Source: RGIG8745 sp964554265
Lineage (GTDB): Bacteria > Bacteroidota > Bacteroidia > Bacteroidales > Bacteroidaceae
Direction of reading: 5' to 3'
Assembly: GCA_964554265.1 (NCBI GenBank)
Contig: CAZKOB010000115.1
Coordinates: forward strand, 1 to 11,907
DNA length: 11,907 bases
Part shown: in pieces, positions 1 to 7,610 of the stretch
How positions within the stretch are numbered: the first letter of the stretch is position 1
How the letters are laid out: each line of letters begins with the position of its first letter
Translations under genes and position numbers: made by a program
The notes under the pieces: generated by a model
Databases searched by the model: none
What the model saw: the letters and a program-made list of their open reading frames with translations, nothing else
Told to the model about the DNA's origin: nothing

Positions 1-1
1 A

Positions 2-574
2 TCCGACGGTGGAGCAGAAGTCACCGAGAAGGGATTCTGCATCAGCAGCACGAACAACGCGCCGATGACGACTGCCGACAGGAAGATTGCCGTGAAGACG
101 GCCACAGACGCTTTCAACACCGTCATCGACGGTCTGACAGCAGACACCAGGTATTACATCCGCTCGTATGCAACAAACAAGAACGGAACAAGCTACGGAG
201 CCACAAAAATATTCTATACCTCCAAGAATATTGTAGCACCATCATTGGGCAATATAACAATAAGCAATGTTACATCCAACTCGTTCAAAGCTTCGGCTTC
301 CGTAATAAATGCAGGCTATGGAAAGATTTCCGAGATGGGTTTCTGTATAATAAAAGGTAATGGAACACCAACCATTGACAATGATATTCCTTACTCAACA
401 CAGAACGCCACGTCTATTTCTGCCATCATAGAACAACTGGAAGCAGGAACGCTGTATACGCTCCGCGCATTCGCACGCAACGAAAGTGGGATAGCTTATA
501 GTGAGCCGATAGTCATTACGACAGAGAAACCGAATCCTACTACAGAAGACATGATTTTTCCTGATACAAATTAA
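2..574 (+). CDS. FN3-like repeat surface protein, C-terminal part (5' end outside window)
   Basis: The reading frame is open from base 2, so the gene starts upstream of the window; 190 residues are visible up to TAA at 572-574. The visible part holds at least two repeats of about 90 residues with the pattern 'xEMGFC(I/Y)...T...F...I(D/E)xL...T.Y..R.(Y/F)A.N..G..Y', for example the motifs RYYIRSYATNKNGTSYG and LYTLRAFARNESGIAYS. This pattern is common in Bacteroidetes surface proteins and resembles fibronectin type III domains; such repeats act as spacers or binding modules. The protein ends in a short Thr/Pro/Glu-rich tail (TEKPNPTTEDMIFPDTN) and shows no C-terminal sorting domain, so any export signal (signal peptide or lipobox) must lie in the missing N-terminus. 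It sits 85 bases before the large protein at 660 on the same strand, so co-transcription is likely. The repeat type is well supported; the exact role is unknown. Confidence 0.8.
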   Translation, partial: SDGGAEVTEKGFCISSTNNAPMTTADRKIAVKTATDAFNTVIDGLTADTRYYIRSYATNKNGTSYGATKIFYTSKNIVAPSLGNITISNVTSNSFKASASVINAGYGKISEMGFCIIKGNGTPTIDNDIPYSTQNATSISAIIEQLEAGTLYTLRAFARNESGIAYSEPIVITTEKPNPTTEDMIFPDTN

Positions 575-659
575 AAATGTTTACCTGTCATTCCATTCCC
601 ATTTTTAGGGAGACGATATAACGAAAAACTTATAATCAATACAGAAATAAAAAAGTACA

Positions 660-3600
660 ATGAAAAAGAGGCTTATTTTTTATATAACAAGTTTGTTGCT
701 TTCTGTATCATCAATGGCGCAAAAAACAACAATAGACATTGACGGTACACGGTACTTTGTGGGCGAGAATCTTATAACCAACCCTTCGTTCAGCATGAAT
801 CCTGCGGAGAATGAGAATAAAATAACAGGGTGGACCATTGGAGATGCCTACAAGCAGATGTACACCACAGAGGGAGGCGGCAACTTCCTCTGGTTTACCG
901 AAGGCGGACACGATGGCGGTGCTTATATCCAGGCAAACACGAATACCGGATCAAGTGGTGACGGTTCTATCGCCCAGCGTTGGACCATCCGATCCGGAAA
1001 GAAATACTATTTATCTTTCTGGCTTGCAAAGAACTCTCCGAACAATCAGTATATTCCTGTGATTTCTTTGACCAATGAACTCTCGGAAAAGGGTGGAGAG
1101 CATGAAGATGCAGCCAACGGTGGTAAAACTATTCTTGGGAAAAGTGACGGAAGTCTTGGTTTTGCAAATTACGACAATGGCGAATGGTGTCAGACAACCA
1201 TCACTTTCGATTCTGAAGAATATACTTATCTTCAGTTCAATGCACGTTGGTTAAGAGGAAATGACACTCAAACATGTTTTGACGATTTCTATCTTGCAGA
1301 GCTTCTTCCTCTCAGTGCAGATACATACGCTTTTCATCTCAACAATCCCGGTACACTTGCAGATTCCATACCGGACGGAGAAACCGACCGTGTGGTCAAC
1401 TTGATTTTATCAGGAACTATCAATGGCGATGATATAACATTTATCAAATCATTGCCTAATCTGAAGAATCTGGATATAGAAAAAGCCGCTATAAAATATG
1501 AAAGAGGGAAAATCACCATAGAAGAATCAGAACCTATGCAGTTTAATTTTACTGTGGAATCCAAAGTTGAGGAGGAGAAGGATGAAGCTATCAATGAAGG
1601 AAGTGATATAACCTATATGATAAAAAATGCAGGATTCGAACTTGCAGGCGGAGAAGGCTGGGTTGGCGCAGACAGGATAACAAACCCTCATGGTGGTTCT
1701 GCAGACAACTATTGTGCAGAAGCATACAACCAGAATTTCGACGTTTATCAAGATGTTACAGGACTTCCAAACGGAGTTTATAAAGTGAGTTTTCAAGCAT
1801 TCTACCGCTCTGCAGGCAATGCTACTGCATGGGCCGGACGTGAGTCGGATGTAGTGCTTTCGGAAGTATACTTCAATGATTTCACTACTCCTGTCAAGAA
1901 CGTGATGTCTATCGAATACGACGAGAACCTTGCTAACAACTGCTGGGAGACTCCAAACGGCACATATACGCTTGACGGCATGGCCGGCGCTTCTGCCGCA
2001 TTCTCTCTTGATGACGAATCGATGAACTTCACTCAACACATATATGGTCTTGTTACAGACGGAACAATGCGTCTCGGTATCCGCCAGACAGAAAACAGCG
2101 CAGCACAATCTTCCAGATGGACTCTCTGGGACAACTTTAAGCTCACTTACATGGACAAGAACGAGGTGGCTCTTGCTGATGTCATCGCTTCACTGACAAA
2201 AACGGCCAACTCTCTCCTTGAAGAAATTATGTCCGCTACAGACAAACAAACACTTCAAACCGCTATTGATGCAGCACAAAATGCTCAGGGTGCAGATGCA
2301 ATGTATGATGCCCTTATCACTCTCAATAATAGCATCAAAACAGTGAAAGTTTCTACAGACATAGAAAACGGATTTTATTATCTAAAGAACGTAGAAAGTG
2401 GCATGTATCTTACAGCTGGCAATTCCTGGGATACACAAGCATCATTAGGAAAACATGGTATAGATTTCTATATCACAAAGTCCGATAATAAATATACAAT
2501 AGATTCACAAATAAATGGCTGGTGGAGTAGTTCTGCTTACCATTTTCTTGATTCAAATGGTTATATTGATGGTTTAAGCACTCCTTTAACAATCAAAAAA
2601 ACAGAAGATAATTTATATATTATATCTTATGATGATGCCAACATTCTTTCAAGTAATGATAACAACACTATTGTTGATTATAAGACAATTAGCACATCAG
2701 ATCCACATGCACTTTGGGAATTAATACCAAAATCAAAAATGCAGTCAATGCTTTCTAATGCTTCCACTACAAATCCTATAGATGCCACATTCCTTATAAA
2801 AGGTTCCCAATTTTTCCCACATGATACCCGAAACGAAGCTTGGCAGGGTGATCCTACATACGGAGGCTATTATTTGGAAAATAACAATGTATGTGCAGAA
2901 AAATACAGCTGCAACTTTGATGTCTATCAAATATTAACCAACATACCGAATGGAATCTATGAAGTAGGCGTACAATGCTTTTATCGTGGTGGTTCTGCAG
3001 ATGAAGCCACAGAAGCTTATATAAATAAAAAAGACATTTTACATCCACTATTCTATGCAAATAATGTCTCAACACCTGTCAAATCCATTTGTGAAGAAAT
3101 AGGAAAAAAAGGAATGCCTGATGAAAATACACAATACGCTACACTCGCAGAAACAACTTTAGGATCTGTTCCTAACAATATGTATGCAGCAGGTTATGCT
3201 TTTCGTAATAATTTATACAATCATAAGATAAAAGTTGAAGTTACAGACAATAGTCTTAGAGTTGGTATAAAAAATGAATCTTATATAGATAATGATTGGA
3301 CAATCTTCGACAACTTTGAACTTACCTATTTAGGCAAAAATACATCTGTCACACCAACCGGAACTAATATTGTAGCAACAGCCGGTGATCCGGGTGTTAT
3401 CGTGCTTACATTTGATGAGGATGTAAGTGCCGGCGTGAACTACAACTGCACAGAGAAGATTCTTGTAAAGAATGCAGAAGGCAATGTTGTTCTTGAACTT
3501 ACCAATAACGCAGTTGAGATAGATTATGCTCTTGACCTCAACCAGCTTGTCATGAAAGCAGAAATTACTGAGCCGGGCGAATATACTATCGAATTCCCTG

Positions 3601-6032
3601 CCGGACTCTTCTATATTGATGATTTTGGATCTGTAGAGTCTACAGCAGTAACTGTTACATACGTGGTAGAAGGTGAACCTGTACCGGAAATAGCAGACGG
3701 CACTTACTACTTGAAGAACGTAGAGACTGGCATGTATCTTACAGCCGGCAACAGTTGGGGAACTCAGGCTTCTCTCGGTGCACACGGTCTCGATGTAGTT
3801 CTGACAGCACTTGAGAACGGCAAGTATACTATCGCCTCCAATGTGTTTAACGGTGAAAATCATTATCTGGGTTCTAACGGATATGTTGACTCAGATTTGA
3901 CAGAATGGGCATTTACAAAAGTTGAGGACGGTGTTTACAACATCACCCTCGATGGTGTGAACTATATCGGTTATGATGGCAGCACAAGTGTGATGGCTCT
4001 TAATTTGACAGACCCTACAGCTAAGGCTGCTCAGTGGCAATTGGTTACTAAGGAAGAACTTCTTGCCGGAATGGCTGCTGCTACAGGATACAATCCTGTT
4101 GATGCCACATTCCTTATTTCAGGCCAGAACTTCAGCCGCAATGACAGTCGCAATGACGCATGGCAGGGTGCTCCTTCTATTGGCGGAGCAAGCGAAAATA
4201 ACTGTGCTGAAAAATGGAACTGCACATTCGATATTTACCAGACATTGACAGACCTTCCTAACGGAGTTTATGAATTGAGCGTACAGGGATTCTATCGCAA
4301 CGGTGGAAATGCAGAAGCTTCTGCTTCTCACAATGACGGTACAGAGGCCCTCAATGCTCTGCTCTATGCCAACGAAGCAACGACACCGCTCATGTCTGTC
4401 TATGCAGAAAGCAAGGAAGCAGCAGAAGGCGGATGGAAGACAAGTACTGCCGCCGGATATGTTCCGAACAGTATGTCTGATGCTTCTGCTGTATTCAGTG
4501 CAGGTGCGTATGCGGACAATAAAGTCAGGGTTGTGGTTAAAGACGGAACTCTTACTATCGGTGTGAAGAAAGATGTTGAAGTAGGCAATGACTGGGCAAT
4601 CTTCGACAACTTTGAGCTTACCTATCTCGGTGAAGACACTATATATATTGAAATACCGGAACAAGCAGGAAGCACAGCAAACACTCTACAGTTTTTCAGA
4701 CTGACTATCGACAAAGGTACCGGCATCGCCAAAGGAAGCAATTCAAACGATACATCAGTCAAACTCATCAATAAGGCAGACAACAGCATCGCAGCATCAG
4801 GCAAGACTGTCATAAAGAGCAACAATACCGTTGATATAATCCTTGACAAACCAATATCAACAGCCGGAACATACAGCCTTGAACTTGCTGCCGGAGAGCT
4901 GAATTTCATAGACGACAACATTTCCACGTTCAGTTTCAACTACTTATTCTCCGACATGCAAAAGCTTGAACAGATATCCCTTTGCAGCAACATGAGTCGC
5001 ATAGGCATATACACATTCCACAATTGTCCTAACCTGCTTGTGGTCAATTGGAACAACAGCTTTACCATCACAGCCTCCCACTTTGATTCCCCTTCCGTCA
5101 CGGGCAACTTGCTCATCTACGCTCCGGCCGGAACGAAAAGCACATATAGTGGCGGAAATGTTGTCATCGGCGGACAGGCAAAAAGCATTACACTGACAGA
5201 CAAGAAACCGTTCAGATGTCCGGCTGCGTTCAAAGCAAAATCAGTGAGCTACTCGCGCAGTTTCAGCAAAACCACGACACCGAACGTGCCCGGAGGATGG
5301 GAAACTATCGTGCTTCCGTTTGACGTGAAGACAATTACCAACGAAGAAAAAGGCTCACTCGCCCCGTTCAACAGCGGAGACACCGGTTCACATCCGTTCT
5401 GGCTCGCAGAGCTGACAAACCGCGGATTTTCATACACTACGTCTATGAAAGCCAATTGCCCTTATATCATAGCTATGCCGAACAGTGATGAATATGCCGA
5501 AGAGTTCAATATACGCGGTGATGTCATCTTCTCCGCTTCTGATGCGACCAATGGTGTCACTGTGGAAAGTACACAGATAGCACAGACATCCAAAGGTCCG
5601 AAGTTCGAACTCGTACCGATCTATGAGACGGAAGCACAAGGAGATGCAGTGTATGCGATCAACAACGAAAGCTACAACAACATGCAACCGGGATCGGTCT
5701 TCGTACGCAACAGCCGCGATGTACCTTCTTTTGAGCCTTTCGCGCGCAGCCTGTCCAATATCGTAAGTTCCCCACTTTATTACAGCATAGGAGGAAATAT
5801 GGGTGAAGCGGACGGTATCGAACGTCTTTACCACAAGACTTTCGACGGAACAGAAGTTTACAGCGTAGAGGGTGTGCTCTATATCAATTCTCCTCGCGAC
5901 CAGACGCTCGGACTTTATTCAGCGGACGGACGTCTTGTCCGCCTTATGCACTTGTCTGAAGGAATGAACAAAGAGTACGGACTCGGGAGTGGAATCTACT
6001 TTATCGGAAAGATGAAAGTGGTGGTAAAATAA
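660..6032 (+). CDS. Large secreted multidomain BspA-like protein with repeated jelly-roll, trefoil and Ig-like modules
   Basis: 1790 residues, starting MKKRLIFYIT with a hydrophobic signal peptide (about 1-20, cleavage near SMA-Q). Visible order: jelly-roll/CBM-like domain 35-215; BspA-type leucine-rich start 240-275 (LILSGTINGDDI, LPNLKNLDIEKAAI); jelly-roll module A 315-497; helical linker 500-563; ricin-like trefoil 568-690; jelly-roll module B 703-892; Ig-like 897-1003; trefoil 1011-1130; jelly-roll module C 1143-1324; Ig-like 1335-1424; leucine-rich end 1430-1475 (MQKLEQISLCSNMSRIGIYTF); BspA C-terminal region 1510-1700 (GGWETIVLPFDV, PYIIAMPNSDEY); and a C-terminal segment 1730-1790 (GLYSADGRLVRL...GIYFIGKMKVVVK) resembling a type IX (Por) sorting domain. 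Modules A, B and C share a CAE-x(5)-FD(V/I)YQ...(L/I)PNG(V/I)Y...FYR pattern. The protein is presumably exported to the outer surface and binds glycans or host/plant ligands; no catalytic motif is recognised. No promoter of the group's consensus is seen in 575-659, so it probably belongs to the upstream operon. Residues ~565-895 are encoded by unusually AT-rich DNA. Confidence 0.9.
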   Translation: MKKRLIFYITSLLLSVSSMAQKTTIDIDGTRYFVGENLITNPSFSMNPAENENKITGWTIGDAYKQMYTTEGGGNFLWFTEGGHDGGAYIQANTNTGSSGDGSIAQRWTIRSGKKYYLSFWLAKNSPNNQYIPVISLTNELSEKGGEHEDAANGGKTILGKSDGSLGFANYDNGEWCQTTITFDSEEYTYLQFNARWLRGNDTQTCFDDFYLAELLPLSADTYAFHLNNPGTLADSIPDGETDRVVNLILSGTINGDDITFIKSLPNLKNLDIEKAAIKYERGKITIEESEPMQFNFTVESKVEEEKDEAINEGSDITYMIKNAGFELAGGEGWVGADRITNPHGGSADNYCAEAYNQNFDVYQDVTGLPNGVYKVSFQAFYRSAGNATAWAGRESDVVLSEVYFNDFTTPVKNVMSIEYDENLANNCWETPNGTYTLDGMAGASAAFSLDDESMNFTQHIYGLVTDGTMRLGIRQTENSAAQSSRWTLWDNFKLTYMDKNEVALADVIASLTKTANSLLEEIMSATDKQTLQTAIDAAQNAQGADAMYDALITLNNSIKTVKVSTDIENGFYYLKNVESGMYLTAGNSWDTQASLGKHGIDFYITKSDNKYTIDSQINGWWSSSAYHFLDSNGYIDGLSTPLTIKKTEDNLYIISYDDANILSSNDNNTIVDYKTISTSDPHALWELIPKSKMQSMLSNASTTNPIDATFLIKGSQFFPHDTRNEAWQGDPTYGGYYLENNNVCAEKYSCNFDVYQILTNIPNGIYEVGVQCFYRGGSADEATEAYINKKDILHPLFYANNVSTPVKSICEEIGKKGMPDENTQYATLAETTLGSVPNNMYAAGYAFRNNLYNHKIKVEVTDNSLRVGIKNESYIDNDWTIFDNFELTYLGKNTSVTPTGTNIVATAGDPGVIVLTFDEDVSAGVNYNCTEKILVKNAEGNVVLELTNNAVEIDYALDLNQLVMKAEITEPGEYTIEFPAGLFYIDDFGSVESTAVTVTYVVEGEPVPEIADGTYYLKNVETGMYLTAGNSWGTQASLGAHGLDVVLTALENGKYTIASNVFNGENHYLGSNGYVDSDLTEWAFTKVEDGVYNITLDGVNYIGYDGSTSVMALNLTDPTAKAAQWQLVTKEELLAGMAAATGYNPVDATFLISGQNFSRNDSRNDAWQGAPSIGGASENNCAEKWNCTFDIYQTLTDLPNGVYELSVQGFYRNGGNAEASASHNDGTEALNALLYANEATTPLMSVYAESKEAAEGGWKTSTAAGYVPNSMSDASAVFSAGAYADNKVRVVVKDGTLTIGVKKDVEVGNDWAIFDNFELTYLGEDTIYIEIPEQAGSTANTLQFFRLTIDKGTGIAKGSNSNDTSVKLINKADNSIAASGKTVIKSNNTVDIILDKPISTAGTYSLELAAGELNFIDDNISTFSFNYLFSDMQKLEQISLCSNMSRIGIYTFHNCPNLLVVNWNNSFTITASHFDSPSVTGNLLIYAPAGTKSTYSGGNVVIGGQAKSITLTDKKPFRCPAAFKAKSVSYSRSFSKTTTPNVPGGWETIVLPFDVKTITNEEKGSLAPFNSGDTGSHPFWLAELTNRGFSYTTSMKANCPYIIAMPNSDEYAEEFNIRGDVIFSASDATNGVTVESTQIAQTSKGPKFELVPIYETEAQGDAVYAINNESYNNMQPGSVFVRNSRDVPSFEPFARSLSNIVSSPLYYSIGGNMGEADGIERLYHKTFDGTEVYSVEGVLYINSPRDQTLGLYSADGRLVRLMHLSEGMNKEYGLGSGIYFIGKMKVVVK
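2361..3668 (+). repeat. Intragenic cassette copy 1 (trefoil + jelly-roll + Ig-like)
   Basis: Residues 568-1003 of the large protein form one copy of a three-module cassette. It opens with a trefoil-like module (YLKNVESGMYLTAGNSW), continues with a jelly-roll module (DATFLIKGSQF, NVCAEKYSCNFDVYQ, FDNFELTYLG) and ends with an Ig-like module (GEYTIEFPAGLFYIDDFG). The second copy follows directly. The first two modules of this copy (about 2340-3345) are strongly AT-rich, while the Ig-like module is not. Confidence 0.8.
3690..4931 (+). repeat. Intragenic cassette copy 2 (trefoil + jelly-roll + Ig-like)
   Basis: Residues 1011-1424 repeat the order of copy 1: trefoil (YLKNVETGMYLTAGNSWGTQ), jelly-roll (DATFLISGQNF, NNCAEKWNCTFDIYQ, FDNFELTYLG) and Ig-like (GTYSLELAAGELNFIDDN). 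The trefoil and jelly-roll parts are easily aligned with copy 1; the Ig-like parts are more diverged. Base composition here is close to that of the rest of the gene. Confidence 0.8.
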
Positions 6033-6090
6033 AAATCCGGATTAAGCAGAAACAAAAGAACCGGTTCGGAACAAGCCGGCAAAAAAGGAA

Positions 6091-6123
6091 GAGGGTGTAC
6101 CGATTTGCGTATGGTACACCCTC
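6091..6123. terminator. Perfect 11-bp hairpin, probable bidirectional terminator
   Basis: GAGGGTGTACC (6091-6101) and GGTACACCCTC (6113-6123) are exact reverse complements separated by an 11-nt loop. It lies between two converging genes: the large protein ending at 6032 (+) and murF ending at 6189 (-). Read on the minus strand the stem is followed by TTCCTTTTTT, a good T-tract for murF. On the plus strand the following bases (TAAAGTTTAA) are only weakly T-rich, so termination of the plus-strand operon there is less certain. Confidence 0.75.
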
Positions 6124-6188
6124 TAAAGTTTAACGGATTATTTCCCGTTCAGACATGTGATACGAACAGAAAGCACAAATTCTGCTTG

Positions 6189-7529
6189 TCATAACAAATC
6201 CGGCAATTCAAACAGTCTCGTACTATGTGAACCCTTGATAAGTATCGTCCTGTTCTGCGGCTTGTCGGCAGCCACAGCAACTTTCACTTCATCCACATTG
6301 TTGAACAGACGTATATTGTCCGGCACATCCTCACAACTGTCATCTCCTTTTGCAAACACTTCGGCAAACTCTTCGCCAACGAGCCATATATGGGAAAAGT
6401 CGCACGCAAGCAAACTTGAAACGAGTTTACGATGTTCATCATGCGAATACCTGCCAAGTTCACCCATCTTGCCGAGAATACACATTTTGTTGTCCGCTTT
6501 CATCCTGCGGAAATTGTCGACAGCAGCGGCCATACTCGTAGGGTTGGCATTATACGTATCTATGACAAGCGCATTGTCGGCTGTATGCTTGAACTGGGAA
6601 CGGTTGTTTGACGGAACGTATTCCGAAATGGCACAACATATATCTTTATCCTCAACCCCGAAATAACGGCCGACAGTTACAGCGGCAAGGGCATTGTCGA
6701 TATTGTAGGAACCTATGAGCCGGGTAGCAACCTTATGTCCGTTCCACTCAAAACTGAGGAACGGTCCGCTGTCGAGCAGACGCCCCTTTGTGTAAAGTCC
6801 TTCACAATCCTTCTGCCCATACTTTATAAGTTCAAGACCGGATGCAATGCTCTGAAGAATATCATTGTCACTATTGATGAACACCTTCCCGCTATGCTCA
6901 CGAATAAAGTCATAAAGCTCTCCTTTCGTCTTCACAACTCCTTCAAACGAGCCGAAACCAAGCAGATGCGCTCTTCCGACATTGGTTATCAGACCATAAT
7001 CAGGTTCAACAATATTTACAAGAGTCTTTATCTCACCGGGATGACTTGCTCCCATCTCCACAACGGCAATTTCATGCTCTTCGGTCAAGCGAAGCAATGT
7101 CTTGGGAACCCCTATATGGTTGTTGAAATTGCCCTGTGTATAAAGAACATTGAATTTTTTGGCAAGAACAGTGGCAACAAGTTCCTTTGTCGTAGTCTTT
7201 CCGTTTGTTCCGGTAATGCCAATCACGGTAGTTCCAAGATGAAGACGATGATAATTGGCCAGCAGCTGCAATGTAGTCAGCACATCATCTACAAGAATGA
7301 TGCGTCCTTTCATACCGTTCTCTGCATCCGCACAAGCATATTCAGGTTCATCGACCACCGCATACGAACATCCTTGTTCAAGAGCCTTGAGTGCATACGC
7401 ATTGCCATCGAATGTTTCACCCTTCAATGCAAAAAATATAGCACCCTTAGGACAACAACGGCTGTCGGTCGTCACTTCCGGATGTTCGGTGAATATCTTA
7501 TATAATTCTTCTATCTCCATAAAAAGCAT
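6189..7529 (-). CDS. murF: UDP-N-acetylmuramoyl-tripeptide--D-alanyl-D-alanine ligase (MurF)
   Basis: Cytoplasmic ATP-dependent ligase that adds D-Ala-D-Ala to UDP-MurNAc-tripeptide, the last cytoplasmic step in building the peptidoglycan pentapeptide precursor. At 446 residues it has the usual family length. The N-terminal domain has VTTDSR and GAIFFALKGETFDGN (about 19-43). The Mur central domain has the ATP-binding P-loop GITGTNGKTTTKE (104-116), NFNNHIGVP (134-142), EMGASHPGEI (158-167) and TNVGRAHL (182-189). The C-terminal part has SNNRSQ (307-312), DTYNANP (324-330), LGKMGELG (352-359) and KGSHSTRLFE (432-441). The gene appears complete. Two in-frame ATGs lie 9 bases apart, at 7529 and 7520. 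The longer is given, but the shorter (MEIEELYKIF) fits the usual MurF N-terminus at least as well, and a possible -7 box at 7541-7548 leaves only a very short leader. It stands alone rather than in a mur/dcw cluster, and a hairpin follows its stop. Confidence 0.96.
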   Translation of the reverse strand: MLFMEIEELYKIFTEHPEVTTDSRCCPKGAIFFALKGETFDGNAYALKALEQGCSYAVVDEPEYACADAENGMKGRIILVDDVLTTLQLLANYHRLHLGTTVIGITGTNGKTTTKELVATVLAKKFNVLYTQGNFNNHIGVPKTLLRLTEEHEIAVVEMGASHPGEIKTLVNIVEPDYGLITNVGRAHLLGFGSFEGVVKTKGELYDFIREHSGKVFINSDNDILQSIASGLELIKYGQKDCEGLYTKGRLLDSGPFLSFEWNGHKVATRLIGSYNIDNALAAVTVGRYFGVEDKDICCAISEYVPSNNRSQFKHTADNALVIDTYNANPTSMAAAVDNFRRMKADNKMCILGKMGELGRYSHDEHRKLVSSLLACDFSHIWLVGEEFAEVFAKGDDSCEDVPDNIRLFNNVDEVKVAVAADKPQNRTILIKGSHSTRLFELPDLL

Positions 7530-7540
7530 TAATACAACTG

Positions 7541-7548
7541 CAAAATTA
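7541..7548 (-). promoter_or_regulatory. Possible -7 box of the murF promoter
   Basis: Read on the minus strand this is TAATTTTG, a match to the Bacteroidetes -7 consensus TAnnTTTG, ending 12-21 bases before the two candidate murF starts. No TTTG lies 19 bases upstream; the nearest candidate is GTTG at only 15 bases, so the -33 element is poor or absent. Confidence 0.35.
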
Positions 7549-7610
7549 GCGTTTTTACATATGCAACGGTATTATACATACAGAATTTTCACTTTTTTCC
7601 TCCCGATATT

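Noticed and set aside
575..659. Promoter for the large surface protein
   Set aside because: No TAnnTTTG box is present in this 85-base gap; co-transcription with the upstream gene is more likely.
1527..2108. Minus-strand open frame of 193 codons inside the large protein gene
   Set aside because: Shadow of the plus-strand gene; the translation is Cys/Ser/Val-rich without domain features. Similar shadows at 3330-3863 and 4119-4664 were dropped for the same reason.
6058..6080. Second terminator hairpin around GAACCGGTTC / CCGGTT...AAGCCGG
   Set aside because: The stem is short with a wobble pair and is followed by A residues rather than T on the plus strand.
6735..7505. Open plus-strand frame of 256 codons antisense to murF
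   Set aside because: It lies wholly inside murF, which has all the family motifs; the translation shows no recognisable domain, and no promoter or start context supports it.
7542..7563. A full -33/-7 promoter for murF
   Set aside because: Only the -7 box fits; the nearest upstream GTTG is 15 rather than 19 bases away, so only the -7 box is listed, at low confidence.
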